DNA from: Bacteroidales bacterium
GTDB taxonomy: Bacteria > Bacteroidota > Bacteroidia > Bacteroidales > UBA3824
Assembly (NCBI GenBank): GCA_017417315.1
Contig: JAFPZK010000076.1
Location: forward strand, 1-46,400
Reading direction: 5' to 3'
Length of the DNA: 46,400 nucleotides
This document shows, in pieces, positions 24,169 to 33,277 of the stretch. Both the position numbers and the translations under genes were made by a program. A model generated the notes under the pieces. That model was not told where the DNA came from. It did not search any database and saw only the letters and a program-made list of their open reading frames with translations. Within the stretch, counting starts at the first letter, position 1. Each line of letters starts with the position of its first letter.

Positions 24169-26259
24169 TTACACCGTTCCCCAAAATTTTCTTAAAAACC
24201 ATTCGGTGCTGAGCAGCCCGATAATGATGAAGAAAAGTATTTTCCAACCCGTAAGCGGTGTAGAAACCGTGTCGTTATAGACGGTCGGTTTTGCGGCTTC
24301 CGTTTCCAAAAGGTCGTCAATTAAAAGCGGAATCTGATTCTGGAAGTAACTTTTTCCCCCCGTTTTTGCGGCTATTTGCTGCATAACCGAAAAATTCGCC
24401 GTCAAATTCTCGGCTTCCGTTTTTATTTCTTTAACCGAAAATACGCCCGTTTTAATAGTCTTTTTTCGGGTTGACAGAGCCTTAAAACTATAATTTCCGG
24501 GCAAAAGATTGTCAATTCTGAGATAATAGCCGGAACCCGTATTTTCAAATTTATAGTCCTTTTTCTCGCCGTTTTCGTCAGAAATTTCAATCGTAACCTC
24601 AGAATCGGATACTGGATTAAACATTTCGTCCAAAACTTTCGCGTTGAAATATACAGGCTCGTTTTCGTTGAAAATCTTTTTATAAGTCAGCGTAAACATC
24701 TCTTTATCAGACTTTTTCAACAGAAACTGCACCAAACGTCCGATTAACAAATCAAATTTTTCATGGCTCAAAAATTTTCTGTAACAATCCATTCTCCAAC
24801 GCCAAATCCCCTGCCCTGCTATCACAGCCGATTTTGCTTTGTCAGGCTCAGAAACCGCAATTAACGGTTTTTGTGTAGTAACGCCTTTAATAATCTGATA
24901 ACCAAAAACTTGCGTTGCGGCTAAAAGTTTATAATCACCGAAAACGCATGACATCGGCGGCGTATTTCTCAGCATTTCGTCAACGCCGTTTTCAAAACTA
25001 AAAAGCGGAAATTTGGGATTTTCGCCGAATAAAGCATCGTCGTAATTATTGCCTTTCGGGGTTATTTCAAGACATTTATTAACTTTGTTAAACTTTTGAT
25101 AATCAATGTAATTACCTAAAACAAAAAGTGTCGGAATATTTTTAGAAGCGATTTCCGAAAACAAACTCTCAGAGTTTATCTTTGTTGACGGCAAACCAAA
25201 CAATACTACAATATCGTAATTAGAAGTTTTTTTCGTAAAATTATCCACCGTGAAAACTTCCGTTTCATAACTCAAATTTTTTGACAGCGCATTTCTGAAA
25301 GCGGCAACGTCAGGGTGAGGATATGCACTGAGCAACAATATTTTATACTTGTCATCAATAACCTCGATAACTATTTCTTTGGTGTTGTTGACTTCGGTAA
25401 TTTCTCCGTCAACTGGTTTTAACAAAACGGTATATTTTTGAAGCCCTTTTTTGTCGGCTTTCAGGCTAATGGAAATTTCTTTTGAAAAGTTGTCGGATTG
25501 TACTTTAAAAGTTTCTTGAAATTCCGTTTTACCGTTTCTAAGTACTTGACAAACAGTGTTTTTGCCGTTAAGCATTTTTGCGCTTAAAGTGATTTCTACG
25601 GGAAATTCGTTGCCTAAAAATGCCGATTCGTTATAGAGAACTTTCGAAATGCTTAAATCTTTGTAAGATGTTGTATCACCGATAGTTAACGTAAAAACTT
25701 TTTGTCCGCAATCCGAGGCGGAATATATCGGATTTTGACCTTTGTTGCAAAGTCCGTCCGATATGGCAACTACTGCGCCTGAATTTGTGTTATAAAGTAC
25801 CGACTTTGCCGCCTCAAACATATCGGAAAAGTCGGTATATTTATCTTTAAAGTCAAGAGCCTGAATGTCAGAGACCTGAGAAAAATGTTCGCCGAATTTA
25901 AAAAACTTGACGTTGTATTTTTCCTCTAATTTATCTTTTGCGGCAAAAAGGCTGCTTAAAACTTCATTAATTTTTGTGGTCGAATCTCTCAAAACTATTG
26001 ATTCGGAATTGTCAACCGTGATTGCAAGTATCGGTTTTTCGATGCGTTTGGTATTTGTCTTGACAAAAATGTTCAAAAGCAAAATCAAAGTAAGAAACAT
26101 TGCCAAAAACCTTAACGTTGACAAAATATAAATTTTAAACGGCTGAAATTCAGCGAGTTTCTTATTGTTATAATACGAAAGTCCCGTCAATACTCCCGCA
26201 AATACAAAGCACAACACGGGAAAATACCACGCATAATCCGAAACAATAGTCGTAGTCAT
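24169..26259 (-). CDS. VWA-like membrane protein of Bacteroidota type
   Basis: A 696-residue protein with two N-terminal membrane helices (residues 10-28 and 42-66) and one at the C-terminus (WKILFFIIIGLLSTEWFLR). The large middle part is therefore probably periplasmic. A von Willebrand A-like region follows the second helix, with the partial metal site TVDNSES (DxSxS) near residue 82 and VVAISDGLCNKG near 163. Beta-sandwich domains come next (e.g. NEFPVEITLSAKML). The layout resembles BatA-like and glutamine-amidotransferase-like membrane proteins of the phylum, which have no proven role. It begins 3 bp after the muramidase stop, so the two form a unit. Confidence 0.75.
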   Translation of the reverse strand: MTTTIVSDYAWYFPVLCFVFAGVLTGLSYYNNKKLAEFQPFKIYILSTLRFLAMFLTLILLLNIFVKTNTKRIEKPILAITVDNSESIVLRDSTTKINEVLSSLFAAKDKLEEKYNVKFFKFGEHFSQVSDIQALDFKDKYTDFSDMFEAAKSVLYNTNSGAVVAISDGLCNKGQNPIYSASDCGQKVFTLTIGDTTSYKDLSISKVLYNESAFLGNEFPVEITLSAKMLNGKNTVCQVLRNGKTEFQETFKVQSDNFSKEISISLKADKKGLQKYTVLLKPVDGEITEVNNTKEIVIEVIDDKYKILLLSAYPHPDVAAFRNALSKNLSYETEVFTVDNFTKKTSNYDIVVLFGLPSTKINSESLFSEIASKNIPTLFVLGNYIDYQKFNKVNKCLEITPKGNNYDDALFGENPKFPLFSFENGVDEMLRNTPPMSCVFGDYKLLAATQVFGYQIIKGVTTQKPLIAVSEPDKAKSAVIAGQGIWRWRMDCYRKFLSHEKFDLLIGRLVQFLLKKSDKEMFTLTYKKIFNENEPVYFNAKVLDEMFNPVSDSEVTIEISDENGEKKDYKFENTGSGYYLRIDNLLPGNYSFKALSTRKKTIKTGVFSVKEIKTEAENLTANFSVMQQIAAKTGGKSYFQNQIPLLIDDLLETEAAKPTVYNDTVSTPLTGWKILFFIIIGLLSTEWFLRKFWGTV

Positions 26260-26262
26260 TAT

Positions 26263-27525
26263 TTATAGAATCTTCTTATAAATTTCGTAATACTGATTAA
26301 GGCGTTTTTCGTAAGCCTCAGGAGCGGTAAGACCGTTGTATTCTTTTGCGAACGAGAGGAAATCTCCCGTCAACAAATACTGAACTCTCGTACTTTTTGC
26401 CGTGCAGAAGTCAAACAACGCCATAATATGATAGCGAATGTCTTTTGAAAACGCGTCAAACATCTCTTTTACAGACGAATATCCGATACTTTTGTAGTTG
26501 AAACCCATAACCTGCGGGGCACCCATACTTATTGAATAAAGTGCGTTAGTCTCCGAAAGCGAGCGTGCAATTTCGAGCGATTCCCATTCGGTTGCCTGAC
26601 CGTTATGAGAGGTTTTCCACTCGTCTGATTTTTTAGCGCGGTATTTATGACCGTCGCGGCGGTTTTTGGAATCAAAAGTAAAATGTTCGTCGTATTTTTT
26701 CTTGTCTTCATCGCTTTTTGCACCGAAATACGTGTAGAAAACGTGATTTTCAAAACGGATAATCATTTTGCCGTCAGAGGAGAATCCGCTGCCGCCGCTT
26801 TCAACGCAGATGACAGCCAAAGCGATTTCTACGTCAATACCTAACTCTTTGCTAATCACAGAGATAAGGTTGCCGTAGTTATTCCACGTTTTAACTGCGA
26901 CTTTGCCGTATTTGTCCATACCTTCGTCAGAAAGGCGTTTTTTCGGGGCGAGTTCAACGCTTGCCAAATCCTTACGCGAATTAAAAAATACACGTTGCGG
27001 TTCTTGTTCTTTTTTGGTTGTGTTGTTTGTAGTTTTTTTCTGAGAATTGTCAGTTTTGTTAGTTTTGCCATTTTCAAAATCTTCCAACGGGCTGACGTAA
27101 TCCGCATTAACAAAGCCTTTTTGACCGTTATAATCCACGCCGTACCAGCCTGCATGTTTCGACAACACGATTAAGACCGTCCCTTTATTAACCTTTCCCA
27201 AAACGGTGCTGTCAGTAGAATAATACGACCTGACATTCAGCACGTTAGCAACAACAGCAATTTTTTCGATATTTTCCTTTATTTGGATAAAATCTTTCAT
27301 GCAGTATGCAAAACCGAGTTGCGTATAAATTTTGTACCACTTATCTTTTTCGGACGAAACCACGGTTACAATCGTGTTTTTTTTGAGTTGGTACAAAACT
27401 TTTGCGCCCGGATTCGGCTTTTTTCTTGCGTTAAGAAGGGTTGCCGTTACCATACCTTTTGTTTTGGAATTTACCTCGGCGACTGAATCTTTTTTGCCGC
27501 CGAAAAGCCATGAAAAAAAGCCCAT
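26263..27525 (-). CDS. SH3-containing N-acetylmuramidase
   Basis: A 420-residue peptidoglycan hydrolase. The start at 27525 (MGFFSWLFGGKK) is chosen because the in-frame upstream codons are read from a repeat. Two bacterial SH3 domains are seen near residues 25-85 (LNARKKPNPGAKVLYQLKK) and 90-150 (VLNVRSYYSTDSTVLGKV, then GWYGVDYNGQKGFV). A Lys/Asn-rich linker follows. The C-terminal half is an N-acetylmuramidase (DUF3380) domain with the catalytic Glu probably in ALAVICVESGG and the RFENHVFY signature. There is no signal peptide, so export needs another route such as a holin-like path. The VWA protein is co-transcribed. Confidence 0.85.
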   Translation of the reverse strand: MGFFSWLFGGKKDSVAEVNSKTKGMVTATLLNARKKPNPGAKVLYQLKKNTIVTVVSSEKDKWYKIYTQLGFAYCMKDFIQIKENIEKIAVVANVLNVRSYYSTDSTVLGKVNKGTVLIVLSKHAGWYGVDYNGQKGFVNADYVSPLEDFENGKTNKTDNSQKKTTNNTTKKEQEPQRVFFNSRKDLASVELAPKKRLSDEGMDKYGKVAVKTWNNYGNLISVISKELGIDVEIALAVICVESGGSGFSSDGKMIIRFENHVFYTYFGAKSDEDKKKYDEHFTFDSKNRRDGHKYRAKKSDEWKTSHNGQATEWESLEIARSLSETNALYSISMGAPQVMGFNYKSIGYSSVKEMFDAFSKDIRYHIMALFDFCTAKSTRVQYLLTGDFLSFAKEYNGLTAPEAYEKRLNQYYEIYKKIL

Positions 27526-27550
27526 AGTCTTTAAAAAATTAACAATTAAG

Positions 27551-27623
27551 AATTGACAATTGACAGTTGACAATTGACAGTTTAAGCAAATAATTGCCAA
27601 CTGTCAATTATCAATTGTCAATT
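27551..27623. repeat. Heptamer-repeat hairpin (TTGACAA/TTGTCAA)
   Basis: The left side is a tandem run of AATTGACA/GTTGACA units. 27558-27582 pairs with 27599-27623 at about 22 of 25 positions around a 16-nt loop. It lies 2 bp after the fabG stop and before the muramidase start, so it probably ends the pyrE-yicC-fabG transcript. Such TTGACAAT repeats are common between genes in this phylum. Confidence 0.7.
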
Positions 27624-27625
27624 TT

Positions 27626-28372
27626 CTACATATTCATACCGCCGTCAATCTGAATTACCTGACCGGTAACGTATGACGACATATCGCTTGCGAGGAATGT
27701 TGCAACTTCGGCGATGTCTTCGGGTGTACCGCCTCTGCGCAAAGGAATGCGTTTTTTCCATTCTTCTCTTACTTTTTCGGGAAGAGCGGCAGTCATAGCG
27801 GTTTCGATAAAGCCCGGCGCAATAGCGTTAGCGCGGATACCTTTCGGCCCCATTTCCTGAGCAACGGATTTTGCGAGGGCGATTAAACCTGCTTTTGAAG
27901 AAGCGTAGTTTGCCTGACCAGCATTTCCGTGAACGCCTACAACGCTTGCCATATTGATAATTGCGCCTTTGCGTTGTTTCATCATCTGCGGCAATGCAGC
28001 GTGAATAAAGTTGAAAGCAGATTTAAGGTTTACGTTAATTACTGCATCCCATTGAGCCTCAGACATTCTGAGCATAAGACCGTCTTTTGTGATGCCGGCA
28101 TTGTTGACCAAAACGTCCAAACTTCCGAAATCTGCAATTATCTGATTTACAACTTGTTCGGTTTGAGCAAAATCTGCTGCGTTAGAAGCGTAAGCGATAA
28201 CTTTAACGCCTAATGCTTCAATTTCTTTTTTGGTATTTTCGGCATCTTCGTTGATAGCCAAATCCGTGAAAGCGATGTTTGCGCCTTCTGCGGCGAATTT
28301 CAAGGCGATAGCCTTACCTATTCCGCGTGCTGCACCAGTGATGACAGCCGTTTTACCTTTTAATAAATCCAT
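27626..28372 (-). CDS. fabG: 3-oxoacyl-[acyl-carrier-protein] reductase
   Basis: A 248-residue short-chain dehydrogenase that reduces 3-oxoacyl-ACP with NADPH in fatty-acid synthesis. The cofactor loop TGAARGIGKAIA lies near residue 12, NNAGITKDGLMLRM near 88, the catalytic Ser in NMASVVGVHGN near 139 and the Tyr/Lys in YASSKAG near 152-156. The C-terminal YVTGQVIQIDGGMNM is the standard FabG ending, which distinguishes it from other reductases. It starts 2 bp after the yicC stop. Confidence 0.94.
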   Translation of the reverse strand: MDLLKGKTAVITGAARGIGKAIALKFAAEGANIAFTDLAINEDAENTKKEIEALGVKVIAYASNAADFAQTEQVVNQIIADFGSLDVLVNNAGITKDGLMLRMSEAQWDAVINVNLKSAFNFIHAALPQMMKQRKGAIINMASVVGVHGNAGQANYASSKAGLIALAKSVAQEMGPKGIRANAIAPGFIETAMTAALPEKVREEWKKRIPLRRGGTPEDIAEVATFLASDMSSYVTGQVIQIDGGMNM

Positions 28373-28374
28373 TT

Positions 28375-29256
28375 TTATAAAATATTTAATACTTGTTCTT
28401 TAATTTTTTCAAGTTCGTCTTTCATCATAACGACAAGTCTCTGAATTTCAGCGTCATTAGCCTTAGAACCCAAAGTATTGATTTCACGTCCCATTTCTTG
28501 GGCGATAAAACCGAGTTTTTTTCCTGACGATGCCTCAGAATCAATATTTTCGACAAAATAAGCGCAATGATTTCTCAGGCGCACTTTTTCTTCGGTGATG
28601 TCGAGTTTTTCGATGTAATAAATCAACTCTTGTTCGAGACGGTTTTTGTCGAAATCAATCGTTGATTTCAAGTCTTCGAATTTTTGAATAATTCTTTCCC
28701 TGATAATATTAATTCTGTTTTTTTCGAGCGGCTCTACTTCGTCTAAATATCCGAGAATCAAGTCAATACGTTTTTGAAAATCTTTTTTTAAGTTTTGACC
28801 TTCCTGAACTCTGAAACCATCAAGATTGTCAATGGCTTGATTGATAAGTTTTTCGATTTCAGACCATTCTTCCTCGCTAACCTTTTCGGCTTCGAGCCTC
28901 TGAATATCGGGCATTCTAAGAAGCGAGGTAAAAATCAGATTGTTATCTGCCTGAAAACCATACTTTTGTGTCAGAGTCAAAACCTTATTGTAGTAAGCAT
29001 CTAACAATGTTTCGTTGATTTTGAGGGCTTCCTGAGCGGGATCTTCAATCGTATAAGACATCAAAAAATCCACCTTTCCTCTCTCTAATCTCGAAGCGAT
29101 AAGCGAGCGGACATCAAGTTCTTTATCTTTGTAATTAGACGGCAGTTTTGTGCTGACGTCCAATGTTTTACCGTTTAAGGAGCGGATTTCTATTTCAAAA
29201 TTTTTACCGTTAAGGCATTCCGAAACTTTGCCGTAACCGGTCATTGATTTCATCAT
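28375..29256 (-). CDS. yicC: YicC/YloC-family endoribonuclease
   Basis: A 293-residue protein with the family opening MKSMTGYGK, then VEIRSLNGK-type ENFEIEIRSLNGKTLD. The long helical middle is AQEALKINETLL through DGFRVQEGQNLKKDF. The conserved C-terminus is SGKKLGFIAQEMGREINTLGSKAND. The family degrades certain small RNAs and affects stationary-phase survival. The operon order pyrE-yicC-fabG is a Bacteroidota arrangement as far as this window shows; spacing to pyrE is 13 bp. The second ATG at 29253 is an alternative start. Confidence 0.93.
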   Translation of the reverse strand: MMKSMTGYGKVSECLNGKNFEIEIRSLNGKTLDVSTKLPSNYKDKELDVRSLIASRLERGKVDFLMSYTIEDPAQEALKINETLLDAYYNKVLTLTQKYGFQADNNLIFTSLLRMPDIQRLEAEKVSEEEWSEIEKLINQAIDNLDGFRVQEGQNLKKDFQKRIDLILGYLDEVEPLEKNRINIIRERIIQKFEDLKSTIDFDKNRLEQELIYYIEKLDITEEKVRLRNHCAYFVENIDSEASSGKKLGFIAQEMGREINTLGSKANDAEIQRLVVMMKDELEKIKEQVLNIL

Positions 29257-29269
29257 CTTAAAAATGTGT

Positions 29270-29902
29270 TTAATTTAACCAAGTTTCAGGATTTTTGCGC
29301 CAGTTTTTCAATGTTTCGAGTTGATTTTCTTTTACGTAACCCGTCTTTAACGCCAAGTCAATCAGTGCGTTATAATTGCTGAGGGTTTTCAGAGTGCAGT
29401 TAGCCTCTTTGAAAGCGTTCTCTGCCACGGGAAAACCGTATGTGAAAATTGCGAGCATTGCTTTAACATCACATTTTAAATCGCGTAACGCATTGACGGC
29501 CTTCAAACTGCTCTGTCCCGTTGAAACTAAATCTTCAATAACGATTGTTTTTTGTCCATCGCTACAAACGCCTTCTACAAGGTTTTCCAAACCGTGATTT
29601 TTGTTTGCGCTTCTGACGTATACAAACGGCAAACCGAGTTCGTCAGCCACTAACGCCCCGACAGCGATTGCACCTGTTGCAACACCTGCAATTAATTCAG
29701 TATCAGGATATTGTGTTTTGATAATTTGTGCAAAACCCTTCTTTAAAAACGTTCTTACTTCGGGGTAAGAAAGGGTTTTACGGTTGTCCGTATAAATAGG
29801 CGATTTCCAGCCCGATGCCCATGTGAACGGGTTTTCCGGTTGTAATTTTACGGCGTTGATTTTCAGTAAATATTCCGCCGTTAAGGTATCTAAATTTTCC
29901 AT
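29270..29902 (-). CDS. pyrE: Orotate phosphoribosyltransferase
   Basis: A 210-residue enzyme that joins orotate to PRPP to give OMP in pyrimidine synthesis. The PRPP motif is TIVIEDLVSTGQS near residue 120, with FTWASGWKSPIYTDNR near the N-terminus and IAGVATGAIAVGALVAD in the middle. The ATG at 29902 is chosen because the in-frame ATG at 29929 lies in the -7 box itself. It is the first gene of the unit with yicC and fabG. Confidence 0.95.
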   Translation of the reverse strand: MENLDTLTAEYLLKINAVKLQPENPFTWASGWKSPIYTDNRKTLSYPEVRTFLKKGFAQIIKTQYPDTELIAGVATGAIAVGALVADELGLPFVYVRSANKNHGLENLVEGVCSDGQKTIVIEDLVSTGQSSLKAVNALRDLKCDVKAMLAIFTYGFPVAENAFKEANCTLKTLSNYNALIDLALKTGYVKENQLETLKNWRKNPETWLN

Positions 29903-29926
29903 CTTATCTTTGTATAGAAATTTTTG

Positions 29927-29934
29927 CAAATATA
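29927..29934 (-). promoter_or_regulatory. -7 box (TATATTTG) of pyrE-yicC-fabG
   Basis: Exact consensus on the minus strand, 24 bp before the ATG at 29902. Confidence 0.75.
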
Positions 29935-29975
29935 AATAGAAATTTTTTTTCTGACGAATAAAAGTTAAAGTTTTT

Positions 29976-30785
29976 TTATTTTTTCGCTTGGAAAGCCAAA
30001 CTTATTGACGGCATGTATCCCAAAAATTCGTTTCTTTGGACGGCAGCCTCGATTTTTAACCTATCGAAATTGAATCCTACGCCCATAGAAACTGTAAACG
30101 GAAAGGTTTCAAGACCGCCTCTTACTTCAAACTTTTCGCATAAAACTCCTGAAACAGAACATCTTACAGTTATTTCATCATAAAGTGATTGTTTTTCGAC
30201 TTCCAAGGCTGCGAAATTTTTTTCATAAAGCATATATCTGATACCGCAAACCATCGTCAGAGGGATTATCGTGTCAGAGCCTGAAAATTGCGAATTGGTT
30301 GGATTTTTGATATAACTTGCTAATTCTAAATGTTTTATCGGAGATAATATAACTCCTATTTCACCGCTGACAGCAGTATATTTTTCGCTCGACGAGCCGA
30401 TATTAAGTCCGTGATAATTGACTTTTACGCCCGCTCTGATTTTGTCGGAAAGTTTCATCTGATAACCCAAACCTGAAAGAATTTGGTTAAACAATTTGAA
30501 ACCGTGATAATTGAAATCGGCTGAAAAACAACCGTTTAGCGCGGGAAAAATTATTGCAGCCGTTTTTTGTGAAATTTCTTTTACTTGATAGCGGTCAAAA
30601 TATGAAACAGAGGCTTCAAAAGTTGTGGTTTCTATTCCTGCCGGATTATAACCGACGGCATAAATTCCTGTCTGACAACTCATTGCATCAGAGAGAGCCT
30701 CACCGTAAGCATTTTTTTTAAATTCTTGCGCCCTTAACAGCGAGACAGCCGTCAACAAAATTGCCGTTAAAGCAAATTTTATCAT
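29976..30785 (-). CDS. Outer-membrane beta-barrel protein of unknown role
   Basis: A 269-residue protein with a signal peptide (FALTAILLTAVSLLRAQ, cleavage near residue 19). A barrel-like pattern of alternating hydrophobic strands follows, for example KIRAGVKVNYHGLNIG, HLELASYIKNP and VSMGVGFNFDRLKIEAAV. The N-terminal YGEALSDAMSCQTGIYAVGYNPAG resembles the start of PorV/UPF0164-like proteins of the phylum, in which a G....NPAG motif is common. The exact family is uncertain. It overlaps the upstream lyase gene by 4 nt, so the two are translationally coupled, though no shared function is obvious. Confidence 0.65.
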   Translation of the reverse strand: MIKFALTAILLTAVSLLRAQEFKKNAYGEALSDAMSCQTGIYAVGYNPAGIETTTFEASVSYFDRYQVKEISQKTAAIIFPALNGCFSADFNYHGFKLFNQILSGLGYQMKLSDKIRAGVKVNYHGLNIGSSSEKYTAVSGEIGVILSPIKHLELASYIKNPTNSQFSGSDTIIPLTMVCGIRYMLYEKNFAALEVEKQSLYDEITVRCSVSGVLCEKFEVRGGLETFPFTVSMGVGFNFDRLKIEAAVQRNEFLGYMPSISLAFQAKK

Positions 30786-31960
30786 TTTTTGCTTTCTATT
30801 TCTTTGTAATATGCGATAAATTTTTGAATTCCAGACAGTAACATTTCCTCAGGACAAGCCAAGTTTATCCGCATAAACCCCTCCCCTTCTTCGCCGTACA
30901 AAGTTCCCGCATTAATCCAAACATTGTAAAGGCTCAAAAGTTCGTCTTCAATTTCTTTTGACTTTTTGCCAAGTTCGCTGCAATCAATCCACATTAAATA
31001 AGTGCCTTCGAGCGGCGTAACTTTTATATTTGGCAATTCTTTTTCCAACAAAGATTTTACTGCTAAGAAATTTGCATAAATTACCGTGTTTAAATTCTTT
31101 ATATGATAACGGCAACCTTCTGAGGTATAGCCAGTTATGAGTGCTTCAATACCGAATGGATTAACGTCGCAACATTCATTTATATTGATTGCGCGGAGAA
31201 TTTTTGTCTTAAAATTTCTGTCCTTACAAACGATGTTTGCGATTTGAAGGCTCGCCATATTAAAAGTTTTTGACGGTGAACTGCACACGGCATATTTCAA
31301 ATTCAACTTGTCGGCAACGATTCCGAACGGAGTGTATTTAAAACCGTCCATAACGATTTCGCAGTGGATTTCGTCAGAAATGACAAAAGTATCGTTCTCT
31401 TTACAAATTTTTGCGATTTCCGTCAGTTCGTCTTCGGTAAAAACTCTTGAAACGGGATTGTGCGGATTGCACAAAAGTACGACGGCAGCGTTTTTAACTT
31501 TTTCTTTAAAATCGTCAAAATCAATATGATAAACGTAATTTTCGTCTCTTTTTAGCGGACAAGAAATCACGTTGCAGTCATTATTTTTTATTGACGAATA
31601 GAAATGATTATAAACCGGCGTAAAAATCAAGACATTATCTCCGGGCTTTGTAACTGCTTTAATAACAGCGGATAACGCCGGAATAACGCCGGTAGTATAA
31701 ATGATGTCAGTCTTCAAAAACTTCCAAGCGTGAACCTCGTTGAACCAATTATAAACTGCAAAATAATATTCGTCAGGCACTCTGACATAGCCGTAAGCGG
31801 GGTGTTTAGCGCGTTTTACAACGGCGTCAACTATTTCTTTCGGGGTTTGAAATTCCATATCTGCCACCCAAAGCGGAATCAAATCCTTGTTATTTTCAAC
31901 GCTGTCCCACTTATAACAATTTGTGTTTCTGCGGTTTACTTGGCGTAAATAATTTTTCAT
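30782..31960 (-). CDS. PatB/MalY-type PLP-dependent C-S lyase (aminotransferase fold)
   Basis: A 392-residue class I/II aminotransferase-like enzyme with beta-cystathionase activity expected. PatB features are WDSVENNKDLIPLWVADMEF near the N-terminus, NPHNPVSRVFTEDEL, and the PLP lysine in SSPSKTFNMASLQIAN. The VISDEIHCEIVMDG strand carries the conserved Asp. Such enzymes release homocysteine, sulfide and pyruvate or act on other S-conjugates; the physiological substrate is not clear. It is the first gene of a unit with the outer-membrane protein. Confidence 0.9.
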   Translation of the reverse strand: MKNYLRQVNRRNTNCYKWDSVENNKDLIPLWVADMEFQTPKEIVDAVVKRAKHPAYGYVRVPDEYYFAVYNWFNEVHAWKFLKTDIIYTTGVIPALSAVIKAVTKPGDNVLIFTPVYNHFYSSIKNNDCNVISCPLKRDENYVYHIDFDDFKEKVKNAAVVLLCNPHNPVSRVFTEDELTEIAKICKENDTFVISDEIHCEIVMDGFKYTPFGIVADKLNLKYAVCSSPSKTFNMASLQIANIVCKDRNFKTKILRAININECCDVNPFGIEALITGYTSEGCRYHIKNLNTVIYANFLAVKSLLEKELPNIKVTPLEGTYLMWIDCSELGKKSKEIEDELLSLYNVWINAGTLYGEEGEGFMRINLACPEEMLLSGIQKFIAYYKEIESKK

Positions 31961-31977
31961 AACAAAAAATGTTTTCG

Positions 31978-31985
31978 CAAAGATA
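31978..31985 (-). promoter_or_regulatory. -7 box (TATCTTTG) of the PatB-like gene
   Basis: Exact consensus on the minus strand, 17 bp before the ATG at 31960. Confidence 0.7.
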
Positions 31986-32001
31986 AAAAAATTTTTTCAA
32001 A

Positions 32002-33252
32002 TTATTCCAAAATATATTTCCAAATCGGAATAATTTTTATTTCAAGCCCTTCTACAGAGATTGTTTCCTCGGTATCTTTGGTTATAATGACGGCTTCATT
32101 GAGCGGAATATATTCATTCAAAACGGTTAACGCCTTGATTTCACGCTTTTTAGTTGATTCATCGTCCATATTATAAGAAACCTGAACACCAAGCGAATTG
32201 TCTGGGACAAAAAAATCAACTTCAATATTTTTGTTATAATAATAAAGTGCATTGCCAAATTTTTGGTACAAAAATATTGCCGTTAAATTTTCTAAAAGAG
32301 CCGTGTCGGGATTAGTCAAAAATAAATTTAAAATGCCGTTATCAACAAAATAATGCTTTTTTGTAGTTTGTTTTTCGACAAATTTATCGGCATAGTTTTC
32401 AATCGAAAACATCAAACACGCATCACGCAAATACTGTACAAAATTAGAAACAGTTGACGGATTGACAGTTATGCCTGTTGATTTTATTAGATTTGCGATT
32501 CGGTTAAAAGAAGTTGGCTGCATAACGCACGAAGCGAGCCGTTTGACGGAGATTCTCAAAGCCTCTTCGTTTCTAACGCCGTTTCTGACTATAATGTCGC
32601 TGAAAAAAATTTTATTGTAAATATTTGTCAGCCATTGCCTTTTGGCTTTTATTTCCAACAGTTCCGGGAAACCGCCGAAATAAAAATATCCGTCAAAAAT
32701 TCTTGCTATTTTGCCCTGATTTTTGCCATATTGCCAATTTTTTTCGAGAGTTACACCTGCGGCTTTAAGATACTCCTTAAAAGAAAACGGGTAAACCATT
32801 ATATCCCAATATCTTCCGCCGAGTATCGTCTGAATGTCGCGGCTCAACATTTTGGCATTACTTCCGGTGATATAGACGGTGTACTTTTCGTTAGCCAAAC
32901 GTCTTGCAAAATGCTCCCAACCGTCAATATTTTGAATTTCGTCCAAAAACAAAACCGGCTGCTTATCGCTTAGCAACCTTTGAGCCTGCAAAATTATATC
33001 AAGTTCATTTGACTGTATTTCGTTTATGCGCTCATCATCAAAACTTATGTAAACAATTTGATCGATGTCATAACCTTTTTGAAGCAGTTGCTGGGCTCTT
33101 TGAAAGAGCATATAAGATTTTCCAGCCTGTCTTACCCCGACAAAAACATAATTGCCTCTTTCTTCAAACTCAAAAGGTCGTTCAACTAACTTAATTGTTT
33201 GTATAAGTTGTTGATTTTCAACGATTATATTTCTGACTAATTCCTTATTCAT
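32002..33252 (-). CDS. AAA-family ATPase with DUF4143 domain
   Basis: A 416-residue AAA_14/DUF4143 ATPase. Walker A is VGVRQAGKSY near residue 39 and Walker B VLFLDEIQNIDGW near 103. The sensor-like ITGSNAKMLSRDI is followed by the winged-helix part (FKEYLKAAG) and the DUF4143 nuclease-like domain (KKHYFVDNGIL, then ENLTAIFLYQKFG and EVDFFVPDN). The E-V-D...V pattern is the remnant of a PD-(D/E)xK site. The family is widespread and mobile; its function is unknown. The ATG at 33252 is preferred because that at 33279 lies before the transcription start. Upstream are three phased palindromes. Confidence 0.85.
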   Translation of the reverse strand: MNKELVRNIIVENQQLIQTIKLVERPFEFEERGNYVFVGVRQAGKSYMLFQRAQQLLQKGYDIDQIVYISFDDERINEIQSNELDIILQAQRLLSDKQPVLFLDEIQNIDGWEHFARRLANEKYTVYITGSNAKMLSRDIQTILGGRYWDIMVYPFSFKEYLKAAGVTLEKNWQYGKNQGKIARIFDGYFYFGGFPELLEIKAKRQWLTNIYNKIFFSDIIVRNGVRNEEALRISVKRLASCVMQPTSFNRIANLIKSTGITVNPSTVSNFVQYLRDACLMFSIENYADKFVEKQTTKKHYFVDNGILNLFLTNPDTALLENLTAIFLYQKFGNALYYYNKNIEVDFFVPDNSLGVQVSYNMDDESTKKREIKALTVLNEYIPLNEAVIITKDTEETISVEGLEIKIIPIWKYILE

Positions 33253-33268
33253 ATCAAAAATTTTTCTG

Positions 33269-33276
33269 CAAATATA
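33269..33276 (-). promoter_or_regulatory. -7 box (TATATTTG) of the DUF4143 gene
   Basis: Exact consensus on the minus strand, 16 bp before the ATG at 33252; the nearest palindrome begins 1 bp upstream and covers the -33 region. Confidence 0.75.
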
Positions 33277-33277
33277 C

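Noticed and set aside
26263..27600. Muramidase starting at 27600
   Set aside because: The added 25 residues are read from the TTGACAA repeat; the family start MGFFSWLFGGKK at 27525 is better.
27551..27623. CRISPR-like repeats
   Set aside because: The units are 7-8 bp, contiguous and form a hairpin; there are no spacers.
29903..29929. Longer pyrE start at 29929
   Set aside because: The ATG is part of the -7 box region, so transcripts begin after it.
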